DNA of 64,000 bases from Falsiroseomonas sp. (GTDB lineage: Bacteria; Pseudomonadota; Alphaproteobacteria; Acetobacterales; Acetobacteraceae): NCBI RefSeq assembly GCF_030695085.1, contig NZ_JAUYTS010000084.1, positions 1 to 64,000 of the forward strand. The letters are read 5' to 3'. The position numbers and the translations under genes are program-made. Below, piece by piece: positions 1-7,964 of this stretch (within the stretch, counting starts at the first letter, position 1; every line of letters starts with the position of its first letter). A model generated the notes under the pieces. That model saw only the letters and a program-made list of their open reading frames with translations, was not told where the DNA came from and did not search any database.

Positions 1-173
1 AGGGGTTGTTGGTCTCAGCAACCCAACCCTACCGAAGATCACCGCGGTGGCCGCCCAGGGCGCTCCGCTTCGCTCAGCCAGGGGCTTCGCTACGCGCCCC
101 GGGCTTCGGTCCTCCTACACCACCACCCGGGACACGACCTCCCTCGGTCCGTCGCTGCGTTTGGCCGGGCGGC
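1..173. other. Non-coding left edge with small hairpins
   Basis: No convincing gene is seen here. The first 30 bases can fold (GGTTG pairs with CAACC around a loop near position 14), and the next 100 bases are rich in CTTCG-containing short inverted repeats. The open frames crossing it give only Pro/Arg/Ser-rich translations typical of GC-rich non-coding DNA. It may be the end of a transcript or a decayed element. Confidence 0.3.
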
Positions 174-548
174 CTACGTCTCGCAAAATGAACGGTCCGA
201 GCTGTAGGCCTCGCGTCGATATTTCGCGGCGTAGTTGGCGCGCCGAAGCGGGCGGCGCAGCAGGACCTGGCCGAGCCGGCGCCAGCTGCCGAGCGGCTGC
301 ATCGGCGGTGCGCCCGCACCGGCATTCCATAGGAGCTGGACCTCGACCCGGCCTGTTGCCGCATGACCCAGCACGCGAAACCCTGGTGCGGCCAAAGTCA
401 GGTCGTAGTCAGCACATTCCACAGGCAGGGGCAGAGCGGTGGCGGTCCAGATCGGTGCGTCGGGTCTCTGCCAATACGCCGCGACCAGCGACCGCAGCGC
501 CCACAGATGCAGCCTGGTCGCGGCAGTCAGGCGCGCGGCATGGGTCAT
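174..548 (-). CDS. Hypothetical protein, 124 aa
   Basis: I do not recognise this protein. Its codons have the G/C-rich third positions of the real genes around it, and the translation looks natural: an N-terminal stretch rich in Ala and Leu, a Trp/Tyr-containing middle (YWQRPDAPIW), then an Arg-rich C-terminal quarter (LLRRPLRRANYAAKYRR). It has no signal peptide or membrane helix. No clear Shine-Dalgarno precedes the ATG at 548, so the start is uncertain. It is divergent from the beta-helix gene. It could be a small Acetobacteraceae-restricted protein or the remnant of a larger one. Confidence 0.45.
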   Translation of the reverse strand: MTHAARLTAATRLHLWALRSLVAAYWQRPDAPIWTATALPLPVECADYDLTLAAPGFRVLGHAATGRVEVQLLWNAGAGAPPMQPLGSWRRLGQVLLRRPLRRANYAAKYRREAYSSDRSFCET

Positions 549-897
549 CTGATTGGCAGCCGGCGCGTCATGCGCGAATTACTCCGTTGGGTATTGGGGT
601 GCAAGGCAATCTGCCGCGTCGGTCTCGGCTGCGCCGGCTGGACGGGACCTGGGGGTGTTCGCGGATGAGAATGGCTTCAAGGCGGCGCGCATCACCTGGC
701 GGTGCGATTCCACGGGTGTGTGATGCCGCAACCGATACCAAAAAGGAAGACTCCGGCGCGCGGGATCAACGACTGAAGCGCCCACTGAGAATGCCACCTG
801 GACGCTGGTGACCGCCGGCCTGTAGCCTGGAAGGGCTGCGTCACCAATCGGAGCCATTCTCCTGATCCCGCACGCCGTCTCTCGTGCCGCCATCGTC
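549..897. other. Intergenic region, 349 bp
   Basis: This is the divergent spacer between the 124-aa hypothetical gene and the beta-helix gene. Overlapping frames on both strands read as shadows. No consensus promoter, operator or RNA was recognised. Confidence 0.4.
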
Positions 898-1833
898 TTG
901 TTGATCGCAGTGGCCTCCGCACTCGTCCCTTTGTCGACCTCGGCGCAGGTGGAGCACGCAGCGGGGAGAATCCTGCGGGTCGGTCCAGGCGAGCCATTTC
1001 CGCTGCCGAGTGCGGCCGCGGCTGCGGCGCGGGAAGGCGACCGTGTGGTCATCGCGCCCGGCCGATATCGGGATTGTGCGGTATGGCGCGTCCCGCGCGT
1101 GACGATCGAGGCTGCGCCGGGCGGCGAGGTCGAGATCCATGGTCCCATCTGTGCCGGCAAGGCATTGTTCGTGGCCAGCGCGCCCGGCCTGGTGGTAGCC
1201 GGCCTGACCTTCCGCGGCGCCAGGGCGACAGAGGGCAACGGTGCCGGAATCCGGGCCGAAGGCGGCGACCTCACGGTGCGCGCAAGCCGTTTCATCGACA
1301 ATGAGAACGGTATCCTGACGCATCGCGATCCGACCGCGAAGCTGCTGGTGGAGGACAGCGTGTTCCAGGGCAACGGCGCGCTGCGCAATGGAAGGGACTG
1401 CGCGCACGGGATTTATGTCGGGCAATGGGCGCGGGTCACCATCCGCCGCTCGGAATTCCGGGACACGCAAGCCTGCCACCACATCAAGTCGCGCGCCCTG
1501 CGCACGGATATCCTGCAGAGCCTCATCGAGGATGGGCCGCAAGGACGATCCAGCTACCTCATCGACATTCCCAGTGGTGGCGACCTGATCCTGCGTGGCA
1601 GTCGGCTGATCAAGGGGCCGCTGACCGGCAATCCGGTCGGCGCGGTGGTCATCGGGTCGGAGCGCACGCTCAACCCGACGCGGGAGCTACTGATCGAGGA
1701 CAATGATTTCGAGAACCGGATGACGAGCGTCACCGCCTTCGTCGTGAACCGTGGGGAAGTGCCCGCCGTGCTGAATGCCAATCGGCTGTCCGGCCCTACG
1801 CGTCCGCTTCTCGGGGCCGGCAGGCTGCGCTGA
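898..1833 (+). CDS. Secreted right-handed parallel beta-helix protein
   Basis: This is a 311-aa exported protein. A hydrophobic N-terminus ending near PLSTSAQ is a signal peptide. The body consists of short beta-helix coils: VTIEAAPGGEVEIHG, LVVAGLTFRGA, LTVRASRFIDNENGI and LLVEDSVFQGNGA, followed by repeated DNxF/S-type turns. This is the pectate-lyase-like parallel beta-helix fold (Beta_helix/NosD type), used by polysaccharide lyases, epimerases and glycan-binding proteins. Catalytic residues cannot be assigned by eye. The TTG at 898 is the first usual start codon after an in-frame stop at 823. The reading frame also continues upstream through CTG at 862, which would lengthen the signal peptide n-region. 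The gene is convergent with the GT2 gene and lies beside the exopolysaccharide cluster, so a role in modifying or binding surface glycan is plausible. Confidence 0.75.
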   Translation: MLIAVASALVPLSTSAQVEHAAGRILRVGPGEPFPLPSAAAAAAREGDRVVIAPGRYRDCAVWRVPRVTIEAAPGGEVEIHGPICAGKALFVASAPGLVVAGLTFRGARATEGNGAGIRAEGGDLTVRASRFIDNENGILTHRDPTAKLLVEDSVFQGNGALRNGRDCAHGIYVGQWARVTIRRSEFRDTQACHHIKSRALRTDILQSLIEDGPQGRSSYLIDIPSGGDLILRGSRLIKGPLTGNPVGAVVIGSERTLNPTRELLIEDNDFENRMTSVTAFVVNRGEVPAVLNANRLSGPTRPLLGAGRLR

Positions 1834-1903
1834 GACCGGACGCGCGCAGGCATGTGGTCACGCCGCGCATCTTCCGGTGCCGATAGGCGCCCCTGCGCCT
1901 GGA

Positions 1904-2812
1904 TCAGCTATAGAGATGCGCGCGTTCTTCCTCCCGCACCCCATCATGGGCTGCGACATCTCGCTCGATACGCTTGCGCGCCACCCAGTCGAAATAGGTG
2001 TCGATACCGCGCCACCCGCGCTCAAGCGCCGCGTGGCGCGCGCGATAGAGATCGACCACATGCTTGGGCATGGCTTCGATGCCCTGCTCGAACAGCAGCG
2101 GATACAGCATGTTCGCCTGCTGCCGCCGCACGGCGTAGCGCATTTTGCGATTGCGATAGATGCGCCAGTCGCCGAGACGCCAGGGCGACAGCTGCTGAAA
2201 GGCGAAGCCACCCCGCTCGGTCGCGGTGATGCGCTCCTCATGCCGCGGCCCGCTGGTATCCAGATCGTGCTTGACCAGCGTCGTCACCAGCCCGTCCTCG
2301 CCGAAGATGCCGAATGGCAGCCGAATGTCGCGTTTCCGGAATTCAGCCAGACAGCTGCCGCGCAAGGCGTACAGATTGCCAGCCATTTCATGGCTGCGGA
2401 TCAGCTTCTCACGAAAGGCGTTGCGGCTACGGCCGCTGACCGGCAGGCCTGCGCAGCCATTGGCCTCCGGTACGGCTTCAAAGCGCTCCAGGAAGCCGGC
2501 GATCGACCCTGGCGCCACGATCATGTCACCATCCGTGAAGACATGCAGCGCCGCATCGTGCGGCGCTATCTCATGTGTGTAGGTGTTCCATGCATTGGCC
2601 TTGTCGCCGCGGCGGATCACCACGGGCACCAGCGCGAAGCCGCGGGGCTGATAGGCACGCACCCGCGCCTCCGTGTCGTCGGTGCAGCCATTGATAAGGA
2701 CATGCACGGTCATCGGCGCCTCATGCGCGCAGGCGGCCAGCGCATCGAGGCATGCGGTGATCTGCGCTGATTCATTGTAGGCGAAGACAGCGACGGAAAC
2801 GGCGGGTGACAT
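1904..2812 (-). CDS. GT2-family glycosyltransferase
   Basis: This is a 302-aa GT-A fold enzyme. The N-terminus MSPAVSVAVFAYNES is the nucleotide-binding beta strand typical of family 2, followed by CLDALAACAHE and VLINGCTDDT. The metal-binding DxD-type motif appears as FTDGDMIVA near residue 94, and EDGLV near residue 171 lies in the acceptor/catalytic region. It has no membrane helices, so it should be cytosolic and transfer a sugar from an activated donor to a lipid-linked or polysaccharide acceptor. It is transcribed away from the large exopolysaccharide operon, across a 786-bp spacer. Its substrate cannot be read from the sequence. Confidence 0.85.
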   Translation of the reverse strand: MSPAVSVAVFAYNESAQITACLDALAACAHEAPMTVHVLINGCTDDTEARVRAYQPRGFALVPVVIRRGDKANAWNTYTHEIAPHDAALHVFTDGDMIVAPGSIAGFLERFEAVPEANGCAGLPVSGRSRNAFREKLIRSHEMAGNLYALRGSCLAEFRKRDIRLPFGIFGEDGLVTTLVKHDLDTSGPRHEERITATERGGFAFQQLSPWRLGDWRIYRNRKMRYAVRRQQANMLYPLLFEQGIEAMPKHVVDLYRARHAALERGWRGIDTYFDWVARKRIERDVAAHDGVREEERAHLYS

Positions 2813-3339
2813 CTGCAGTGCTCCGGCGATGGGTGGAATTGCGCTGGACCAGCAGCCCCGCGCATGGGCTCAGGCGCGCAAGCAAGGGCGGCTGCCGTGC
2901 ATACAAGGCACAGTCGCCAACGGCCCCAGGCTGCTGCCGGCATCACGTTCAATTGACAAGTCGATAATCCGAGTTCTGTCGGCTGTGGCGCGTCGCGTCT
3001 CGCCGAACCATGCCGGCCAGGATGGCGCGGCGCAGTCAGGCCAATAACACCCTTTTGCTGTGCGAAGACAACCGCGATCGATCTAACTTGCGCGCCATGC
3101 CTCCCCGAACACGACATTGCGCCGAGGGCGGCGCGCCACGCACGAGATTGAGACGACGCGCGCAGATGACGCGACGGGTTCGTGGTACTCCCTCGGCCTC
3201 ACCTTTTCCCTGAACCCTTCGGCACGCGCACCGATCGGTCCACCCCGGCCCCTGATCGCTGTTGTCGCTCGACTTTACAGCACCCGGGTACTGGATGTCG
3301 GTTCGTCCTTAAAATGTTGTCTTTGCTTCGCTATTTCGA
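2813..3339. other. Divergent spacer upstream of the EPS operon
   Basis: The region separates the GT2 gene (minus strand) from the sigma-54 promoter of the exopolysaccharide operon (plus strand). It has lower coding character than its neighbours. It may carry the GT2 promoter and enhancer sites for a sigma-54 activator. I looked for a second -24/-12 element facing the GT2 gene and did not find one with correct spacing. Confidence 0.4.
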
Positions 3340-3355
3340 CGGCAAGGCATTTGCA
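3340..3355 (+). promoter_or_regulatory. Sigma-54 (RpoN) promoter, EPS operon 1
   Basis: CGGCAAGGCATTTGCA matches the -24/-12 consensus TGGCAC-N5-TTGCW: the invariant GG (3341-3342) and GC (3353-3354) are separated by exactly 10 bases. Transcription would start near 3366, giving a leader of about 230 bases before the GT4-deacetylase gene. The bases GGCAAGGC..TTGCATAG recur at 6707, in front of the next operon. Confidence 0.75.
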
Positions 3356-3452
3356 TAGCGGCGCAGTGAATCTGTGTTGAGCGTCACATTGCGGAACAGC
3401 GATTGTGAAACAGTGTGGGTATGACCTTAGCCTCCTGAGGACGACGACAGCG

Positions 3453-3602
3453 ATGCGCTTCCACCTGCGGCTTTGTCAGAGCACCACGGACACGAGGACG
3501 GCCGCACGCCGCGCCGCCGGAATCCTGGTGCGTGTCACCGGGCCCACCGGCTGCGACGAGGCCCGGTTGGGCGGCGGAAACCATGCAGGCACCGGCGCAT
3601 GA
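3453..3602 (+). pseudogene. Relic of a GT4 glycosyltransferase N-terminus
   Basis: This 49-codon frame begins MRFHLRLCQS and contains AAGILVRVTGPTGCDEARLG, then GGNHAG. It matches the N-terminus of the intact GT4 gene at 7961, which begins MRILYSHRIR and contains AAGHVVQVTGPAGYDKAELG, then GESAG. The similarity is also visible at DNA level (CGCGCCGCCGG and the CACCGG/GACCGG blocks). The frame ends in a TGA that overlaps the ATG of the intact GT4-deacetylase gene, so a decayed gene copy now forms the leader of that gene. It might still be translated as a leader peptide, but that is inference. Confidence 0.6.
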
Positions 3603-5869
3603 CCGCGGTTGATGGCCCCCCCGAGCCGCCGCGTGAGGCCGCGCCTCCGCGGCCGCGCCGCGTGCTGCATGTGCTGAAGTATTATCGCCCCGCCTTCACC
3701 GGCGAAGGCGTGTTTCTGGAGCGCTCCAGCGCGGTGATGCAGGAAATCCTGCCGGGTGTGGGGCACGACCTGCTGGTGACGCATACGCCGCGCCCGGCCG
3801 AGGATCCGGCAGCCTGCTCCACGCTCGGCCGCGTCATCTACCTGGCGGACCGCCCGCTCGGCACGGTGCGGCGCGAAATCCGCATGGTGGCCTGGTTCAT
3901 CGCCAACCTGCACCGCTACGACACGGTGCATGTCCGCACCCATGCCGACTGGTATTTCCTGACCTACCTGCTGACCCGGCTGGCGCGGCGCCGGCTGGTG
4001 ATCTCCGCCACCTTGGATGACAGCCTGCCGGTATTGACCCAGCAGTACCGCGCCAGCCTGCGGAAATGGGCAGCGCGCGGTTTCCGCCTTTTCGACGGCT
4101 TCATCAGCATCAGCCCGAAGCTGGATGCGGAAACCCGAACTGTCGCCGACGCCGCGCGCTGCCATCTCATTCCCTGCGGCGTCAGCATCCCCGCGGTGCA
4201 GCCCGATGTACGCGCCGGGCTGCGCGCCGAACTCGGCATCGGGGCGGAGGAACTTGTGCTGCTGTTTGTCGGCGGCCTCGGCGCGCGCAAGGACCCGCTG
4301 TTTCTGGTGCGTGCCCTGCCGCGCATCCTGGCGGCGCGGCCTGATGTGCGGCTGCTGCTGGTCGGGCCGGTGCTGGAGGATGCGCATCTCTGGGCGATCC
4401 AGGATGAGATGGGGCGCTCAGGGCTTGCGGGCCGCGTCATCCTGGCCGGTGAACAACGCAATCCCCACCCCTATTTCGCCGCCTCCGATGTGCTGGTCTT
4501 CGGCTCCCACCTCGAAGGTTTCGGCACGGTGGTGCCGGAGGCCATGGGCCATGGCCTGCCTGTCGTGGTGCGCCACCTGCCGGGCGTGAATGACAGTTTC
4601 GTGCTGGACGACGAAACCGGTTTCCTGTTCACGGATGAGGATGGCTACGTCGCCGACGTGACCCGCCTTGCAACCGACGCCGCATTGCGCGGACGGATCG
4701 GGGCGGAGGGCCGCAAGCTGGCGCGGGCGCGCTTCGGCATGCGCGGCGTCGCGCATCGCTATCTTTCCGTCTACGGCTTTGACGCGCCGCCGCTGCCGCC
4801 GGAGGAGACCGGCCTCGGCGCCACGGCGTCGGTTCTCGATCACCGCTTCCACGAGCCCATTTCAGCCCCGGCCAAAGCCCAGCCGCTGCTGATCACCATG
4901 GTCGATGCGGAGGAAGCCTTCGACTGGTCCGCCCCGTTCCGCCGCGACGCGCCGGATGTCACCTCCATGGCGGCGCAGGCGCTGGCGCACCGGGTGTTCG
5001 AGCGGCATGGCGTGGTGCCGCTGTACCTGGTGGACTACCCGGTGGCGACACAGGATGCAGGGCGTGCGCCGTTGCGCGAATTCCTTGCCTCCGGCGCCTG
5101 CGAGATTGGCGCGCAGATGCACCCCTGGGTGACGCCGCCCTTCAATGAGGAGGTGAATGAGCGCAACAGCTATGCCGGCAACCTGCCGGTGGATCTGGAA
5201 CTCGCCAAGGCGCGCTGCCTGACGGATACGCTGGCGGAGACCTTCGGCACGGCGCCGCGGATCTATCGGACCGGGCGTTTCGGCGCCGGGCCGCGCACCG
5301 CGGATATCCTGAAGTCGCTGGGCTACCTGGCCGATAGCAGCGTCACCCCGCATTGGCCGCCCGATGGCGTGGTGGGCGGGCCCGCGGCCAACTGGGCCTT
5401 TTCGGCGCGGCCCTATTGGGCAGACCGCGAGCGCACGCTGGTGGAAATTCCGGTCTCCGCCGCACTGGTCGGGCGGCTGGCCGGCACGCGGGCGGAACGC
5501 CTGGCGCCGTGGTTGCTCGGCCCTGCCGGGCGGCGTCTGCACCTGGGTGGGGCACTGGCCCGGCTCGGCCTGCTGGAGCGTATCCGATTGAGCCCCGAGG
5601 GCATGACGCTGGAGGAGGCGAAGCGGCTGACCCGCCACATGCTGGCGCATGGCCACCGGGTCTTCGTGCTGACCTATCACTCCCCGTCACTCGCCCCCGG
5701 CAATACGCCCTATGTGCGCGACGCGGCGCAGCTCGAGCGATTCCTTGGCTGGCTGGACGAATTCTACACCTTTTTCCGGGAGGAGGCGGGTGGGCGCTTC
5801 GGCAGCTGGCAGGAGGTCCGCGGCCAGCAATTGGCGCCGCCACGCCCGGCCATTCTGGCGGCGGCATGA
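3599..5869 (+). CDS. GT4 glycosyltransferase-polysaccharide deacetylase (WalW-like) fusion
   Basis: This is a 756-aa two-domain protein. Residues about 20-405 are a GT-B (GT4) glycosyltransferase: it starts RRVLHVLKYYRPAFTGEGVF, and the donor-site motif EGFGTVVPEAMGHGLPVV contains the family EX7E-like acid pair. Residues about 425-745 resemble a NodB-type/WalW deacetylase: DAEEAFDW replaces the canonical metal-binding TxDD, EIGAQMHPWVTPPF supplies His, and YRTGRFGAGP is the RxxxG motif. There is no signal peptide, so both activities are cytoplasmic, suggesting sugar transfer coupled to removal of an N- or O-acetyl group. The ATG at 3599 is chosen because the frame upstream reads as a shadow of the GT4 relic. 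It is the first gene after the sigma-54 promoter at 3340 and overlaps the next gene by ATGA. Confidence 0.85.
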   Translation: MTAVDGPPEPPREAAPPRPRRVLHVLKYYRPAFTGEGVFLERSSAVMQEILPGVGHDLLVTHTPRPAEDPAACSTLGRVIYLADRPLGTVRREIRMVAWFIANLHRYDTVHVRTHADWYFLTYLLTRLARRRLVISATLDDSLPVLTQQYRASLRKWAARGFRLFDGFISISPKLDAETRTVADAARCHLIPCGVSIPAVQPDVRAGLRAELGIGAEELVLLFVGGLGARKDPLFLVRALPRILAARPDVRLLLVGPVLEDAHLWAIQDEMGRSGLAGRVILAGEQRNPHPYFAASDVLVFGSHLEGFGTVVPEAMGHGLPVVVRHLPGVNDSFVLDDETGFLFTDEDGYVADVTRLATDAALRGRIGAEGRKLARARFGMRGVAHRYLSVYGFDAPPLPPEETGLGATASVLDHRFHEPISAPAKAQPLLITMVDAEEAFDWSAPFRRDAPDVTSMAAQALAHRVFERHGVVPLYLVDYPVATQDAGRAPLREFLASGACEIGAQMHPWVTPPFNEEVNERNSYAGNLPVDLELAKARCLTDTLAETFGTAPRIYRTGRFGAGPRTADILKSLGYLADSSVTPHWPPDGVVGGPAANWAFSARPYWADRERTLVEIPVSAALVGRLAGTRAERLAPWLLGPAGRRLHLGGALARLGLLERIRLSPEGMTLEEAKRLTRHMLAHGHRVFVLTYHSPSLAPGNTPYVRDAAQLERFLGWLDEFYTFFREEAGGRFGSWQEVRGQQLAPPRPAILAAA

Positions 5870-6621
5870 ACGGGCTGCAGAACGCGCTCGCGCCACTGCT
5901 GCTGCCGCCTCTGGCACTGGTGGTGCTGGCGCTGCTGGCCGGGCTGCTGGCGGCGCGATGGGCCGCGCCCGGGCGCCGCGGCGCCGGGCTCGCAGCAGCC
6001 GCGGCCAGCCTCGGCGTGTTGCTGATGGCGACGCCACTGGTCTCCGGGTTGCTGATCCATTCGCTGAACCCGGAAGCCGCAGACCGCACGGGCGAAATGC
6101 CGGGCGCCATCATCATCCTCGGTGGCGATGTGGCGCAGGGGCGCCAGGGCCCGGAGGTCGGGTTGCTGACGCTGGAGCGACTGCGCGCCGGCGCCGCGCT
6201 GCATCGCGCCAACAACCTGCCGATCCTGGTGACCGGCGGGGTTCTTTCCGCGAACCAGCCGCCCCTGGCGCAGCTGATGGCGCACAGCCTGGAGGCGGAT
6301 TTCGGCGTGGCGCCACGTTGGGTCGAAGCCCGGGCCGCTGATACGCGGGAAAATGCGGGCTTTGCCGCCGCGTTGCTGAAGGCGGATGGGGTCTCCGCCG
6401 CCTGGCTGGTGACGCAGGGCTGGCATATGCCCCGTGCACAGGGTTCCTTCGCGCGGCTGGATTTCCGCGTCCTGCCGGCGCCGGTACGGCACAGCCCTGC
6501 GCCGCGGCTGGCGCCGGCGGCCCTGCTGCCGCGCGCCGACCACCTGACCGATAGCTGGTTTGCCCTGCACGAATGGGCCGGCCGCGCCTTTTACGCGGTG
6601 CGCGACGGATGGGCGCCATGA
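5866..6621 (+). CDS. YdcF/ElyC-like DUF218 membrane-anchored protein
   Basis: This 251-aa protein has two N-terminal hydrophobic segments (residues about 8-30 and 40-62), then a DUF218 domain: GAIIILGGDVAQGRQGPEVG, LLTLERLRAGAALHR, ILVTGGV, the ADTRENA motif and VTQGWHMPRAQ. These are the conserved nucleotide-fold motifs of the YdcF/SanA/ElyC family, which act in envelope or exopolysaccharide biogenesis; the exact reaction is unknown. The ATG at 5866 overlaps the stop of the GT4-deacetylase gene, so the two are translationally coupled. It is the last gene of the first sigma-54 transcription unit before the second sigma-54 promoter. Confidence 0.85.
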   Translation: MNGLQNALAPLLLPPLALVVLALLAGLLAARWAAPGRRGAGLAAAAASLGVLLMATPLVSGLLIHSLNPEAADRTGEMPGAIIILGGDVAQGRQGPEVGLLTLERLRAGAALHRANNLPILVTGGVLSANQPPLAQLMAHSLEADFGVAPRWVEARAADTRENAGFAAALLKADGVSAAWLVTQGWHMPRAQGSFARLDFRVLPAPVRHSPAPRLAPAALLPRADHLTDSWFALHEWAGRAFYAVRDGWAP

Positions 6622-6935
6622 CCGATCCCGTCGGAGCACCTTACACCACCCTTGCGCAGTGTCGTCCTCGCGCCGCATCTCGTTGTTTTGCCTTCGACAA
6701 GTCCGTGGCAAGGCGCTTGCATAGTTGGAGCCTCACACCGCTTTCCATCGACCGTGCCGGCATTACCCTGGCTCATGCACCGGCACCGCCCCCGTCCACC
6801 GAGAACGAGCACAGCCATGGACTTTCACCCGCAGCAATTGCACTGCGCCCGCTGCGAGGCTTCCACTTGAACCTTATTGAGACAGATACGAATACCCGGC
6901 GCGGCCCCGGGCGGGATGCTGCCCGCAACACGCCG
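6622..6935 (+). other. Leader of the second EPS operon
   Basis: These 314 bases contain the sigma-54 promoter at 6706-6721 and a predicted 5' leader of about 200 bases. A tiny frame begins at ATG 6817 (MDFHPQQLHC) and stops at 6870. The acyltransferase frame is open throughout, so TTG 6867, preceded by GAGG, is an alternative start. No terminator is evident between the two operons, so read-through is possible. Confidence 0.45.
6706..6721 (+). promoter_or_regulatory. Sigma-54 (RpoN) promoter, EPS operon 2
   Basis: TGGCAAGGCGCTTGCA has the -24 TGG and -12 TTGCA elements with the invariant GG (6707-6708) and GC (6719-6720) ten bases apart. It is almost identical to the element at 3340, including the following TAG, and both are preceded by a similar TTGT-TTGC-TTCG stretch. 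The start point is predicted near 6732. Confidence 0.75.
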
Positions 6936-7964
6936 ATGCGGCTGCATCCGGTGACCGGTGGGCGCCTGCCGGATTGGTGTGAACGCTTTCTCGCCCCGGT
7001 CGGCGCCGGCGACATCTTCGCCACGCGCCTGTGGTACGACACGACTCTGGCGCACGCCCTGCCGCCCGGCACCACGCCGCTGCTCGGTTGCTGCGCGGAG
7101 GATGCGGCGCTGCTGCCGCTGCTGCGCGGTTCGCATGGCGGGCTGCGCAGCCTCACGACCCCCTACACCCTCGCCTGGCGACCCCTGCCCGCGCAGCCCA
7201 CCAGCTCCGCCGCGCTGATCGCCTGCGGGGCCAGCCTCGGCGCCGCGCTGCGCTTCCGCGCGCCCGCCCGGCTCGAGGCACTGGCCGAGGATGCGCCCGG
7301 GCTCGAGGATTGGCTGCAGGGCCTGCGCGATGCCGGCATCGCCGTGCAGCGCTACCGGCACTTCGGCAATTGGCACGAGGCGCTGGTGCCGGGTGCCGGC
7401 TGGTCCGGCTACATGGCGGCCCGCCCGCCCGCGCTGCGCACCACCGTTCGTCGCAAGCTGGACCGTGCCAGGCGCGACTTCCGTTTCGAGATGCTGTGCG
7501 AGCCGGGCCCGGCGCTGGAAGCCGCAATCGCCGGCTACCTGGACGTGCACGCCGGGAGCTGGAAGCCGGCCGAGCCATTTCCCGCCTTCGACCCCGCCCT
7601 GATGCGTGGCGCCGCGGCCGTCGGCGCGCTGCGCCTCGCCCTGCTGCGCGATACCGCGGGCAAGGCTGTCGCGGCGCAGTACTGGCTGGTCTCCGGCGGC
7701 CACGCCTGGCTGCTGAAGCTCGCCCATGTGGAGGCCAGCCGCGCCGCATCCCCCGGCACCGCGCTGACCGCCATGATGATCCGCCATCTGATTGAGGAGG
7801 AAGCCGTGCAGCATCTGGATTTCGGGCGCGGCGACGACGCATACAAAAGCCTGTGGGTGGCGGCGCGGCGGCAGCGGATGGGCCTGGTGCTGGCGCATCC
7901 CGGCCATCCGCTCGGGCTGCTGGCCATCGCGCGCCGGCAGATCGCGGGATGGATCGGCCGATGA
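6936..7964 (+). CDS. BioF2/CelD-like GNAT acyltransferase (FemAB-related)
   Basis: This 342-aa cytosolic protein has a GNAT-like acyltransferase fold of the BioF2-like type: LRTTVRRKLDRARRDFRFE, then YLDVHAGSWK and AAVGALRLALLRD. The C-terminal core is AAQYWLVSGGHAWLLKLAH with LIEEEAVQHLDFGRGDDAYK, a pattern shared with the FemAB-type proteins often found in exosortase/PEP-CTERM exopolysaccharide loci. It probably acylates a sugar or aminoacylates a lipid-linked intermediate. ATG 6936 was chosen because residues upstream read poorly; TTG 6867 is the alternative. Its stop overlaps the ATG of the following glycosyltransferase. Confidence 0.75.
   Translation: MRLHPVTGGRLPDWCERFLAPVGAGDIFATRLWYDTTLAHALPPGTTPLLGCCAEDAALLPLLRGSHGGLRSLTTPYTLAWRPLPAQPTSSAALIACGASLGAALRFRAPARLEALAEDAPGLEDWLQGLRDAGIAVQRYRHFGNWHEALVPGAGWSGYMAARPPALRTTVRRKLDRARRDFRFEMLCEPGPALEAAIAGYLDVHAGSWKPAEPFPAFDPALMRGAAAVGALRLALLRDTAGKAVAAQYWLVSGGHAWLLKLAHVEASRAASPGTALTAMMIRHLIEEEAVQHLDFGRGDDAYKSLWVAARRQRMGLVLAHPGHPLGLLAIARRQIAGWIGR

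Noticed and set aside
1-191. Small Pro/Arg-rich open frame at the left edge
   Set aside because: Low-complexity translation typical of GC-rich non-coding DNA, no start signal or homologue recognised.
3473-3598. Extended N-terminus of the GT4-deacetylase protein
   Set aside because: The extra 42 residues are the relic GT4 DNA read in another frame; ATG 3599 begins the conserved protein.
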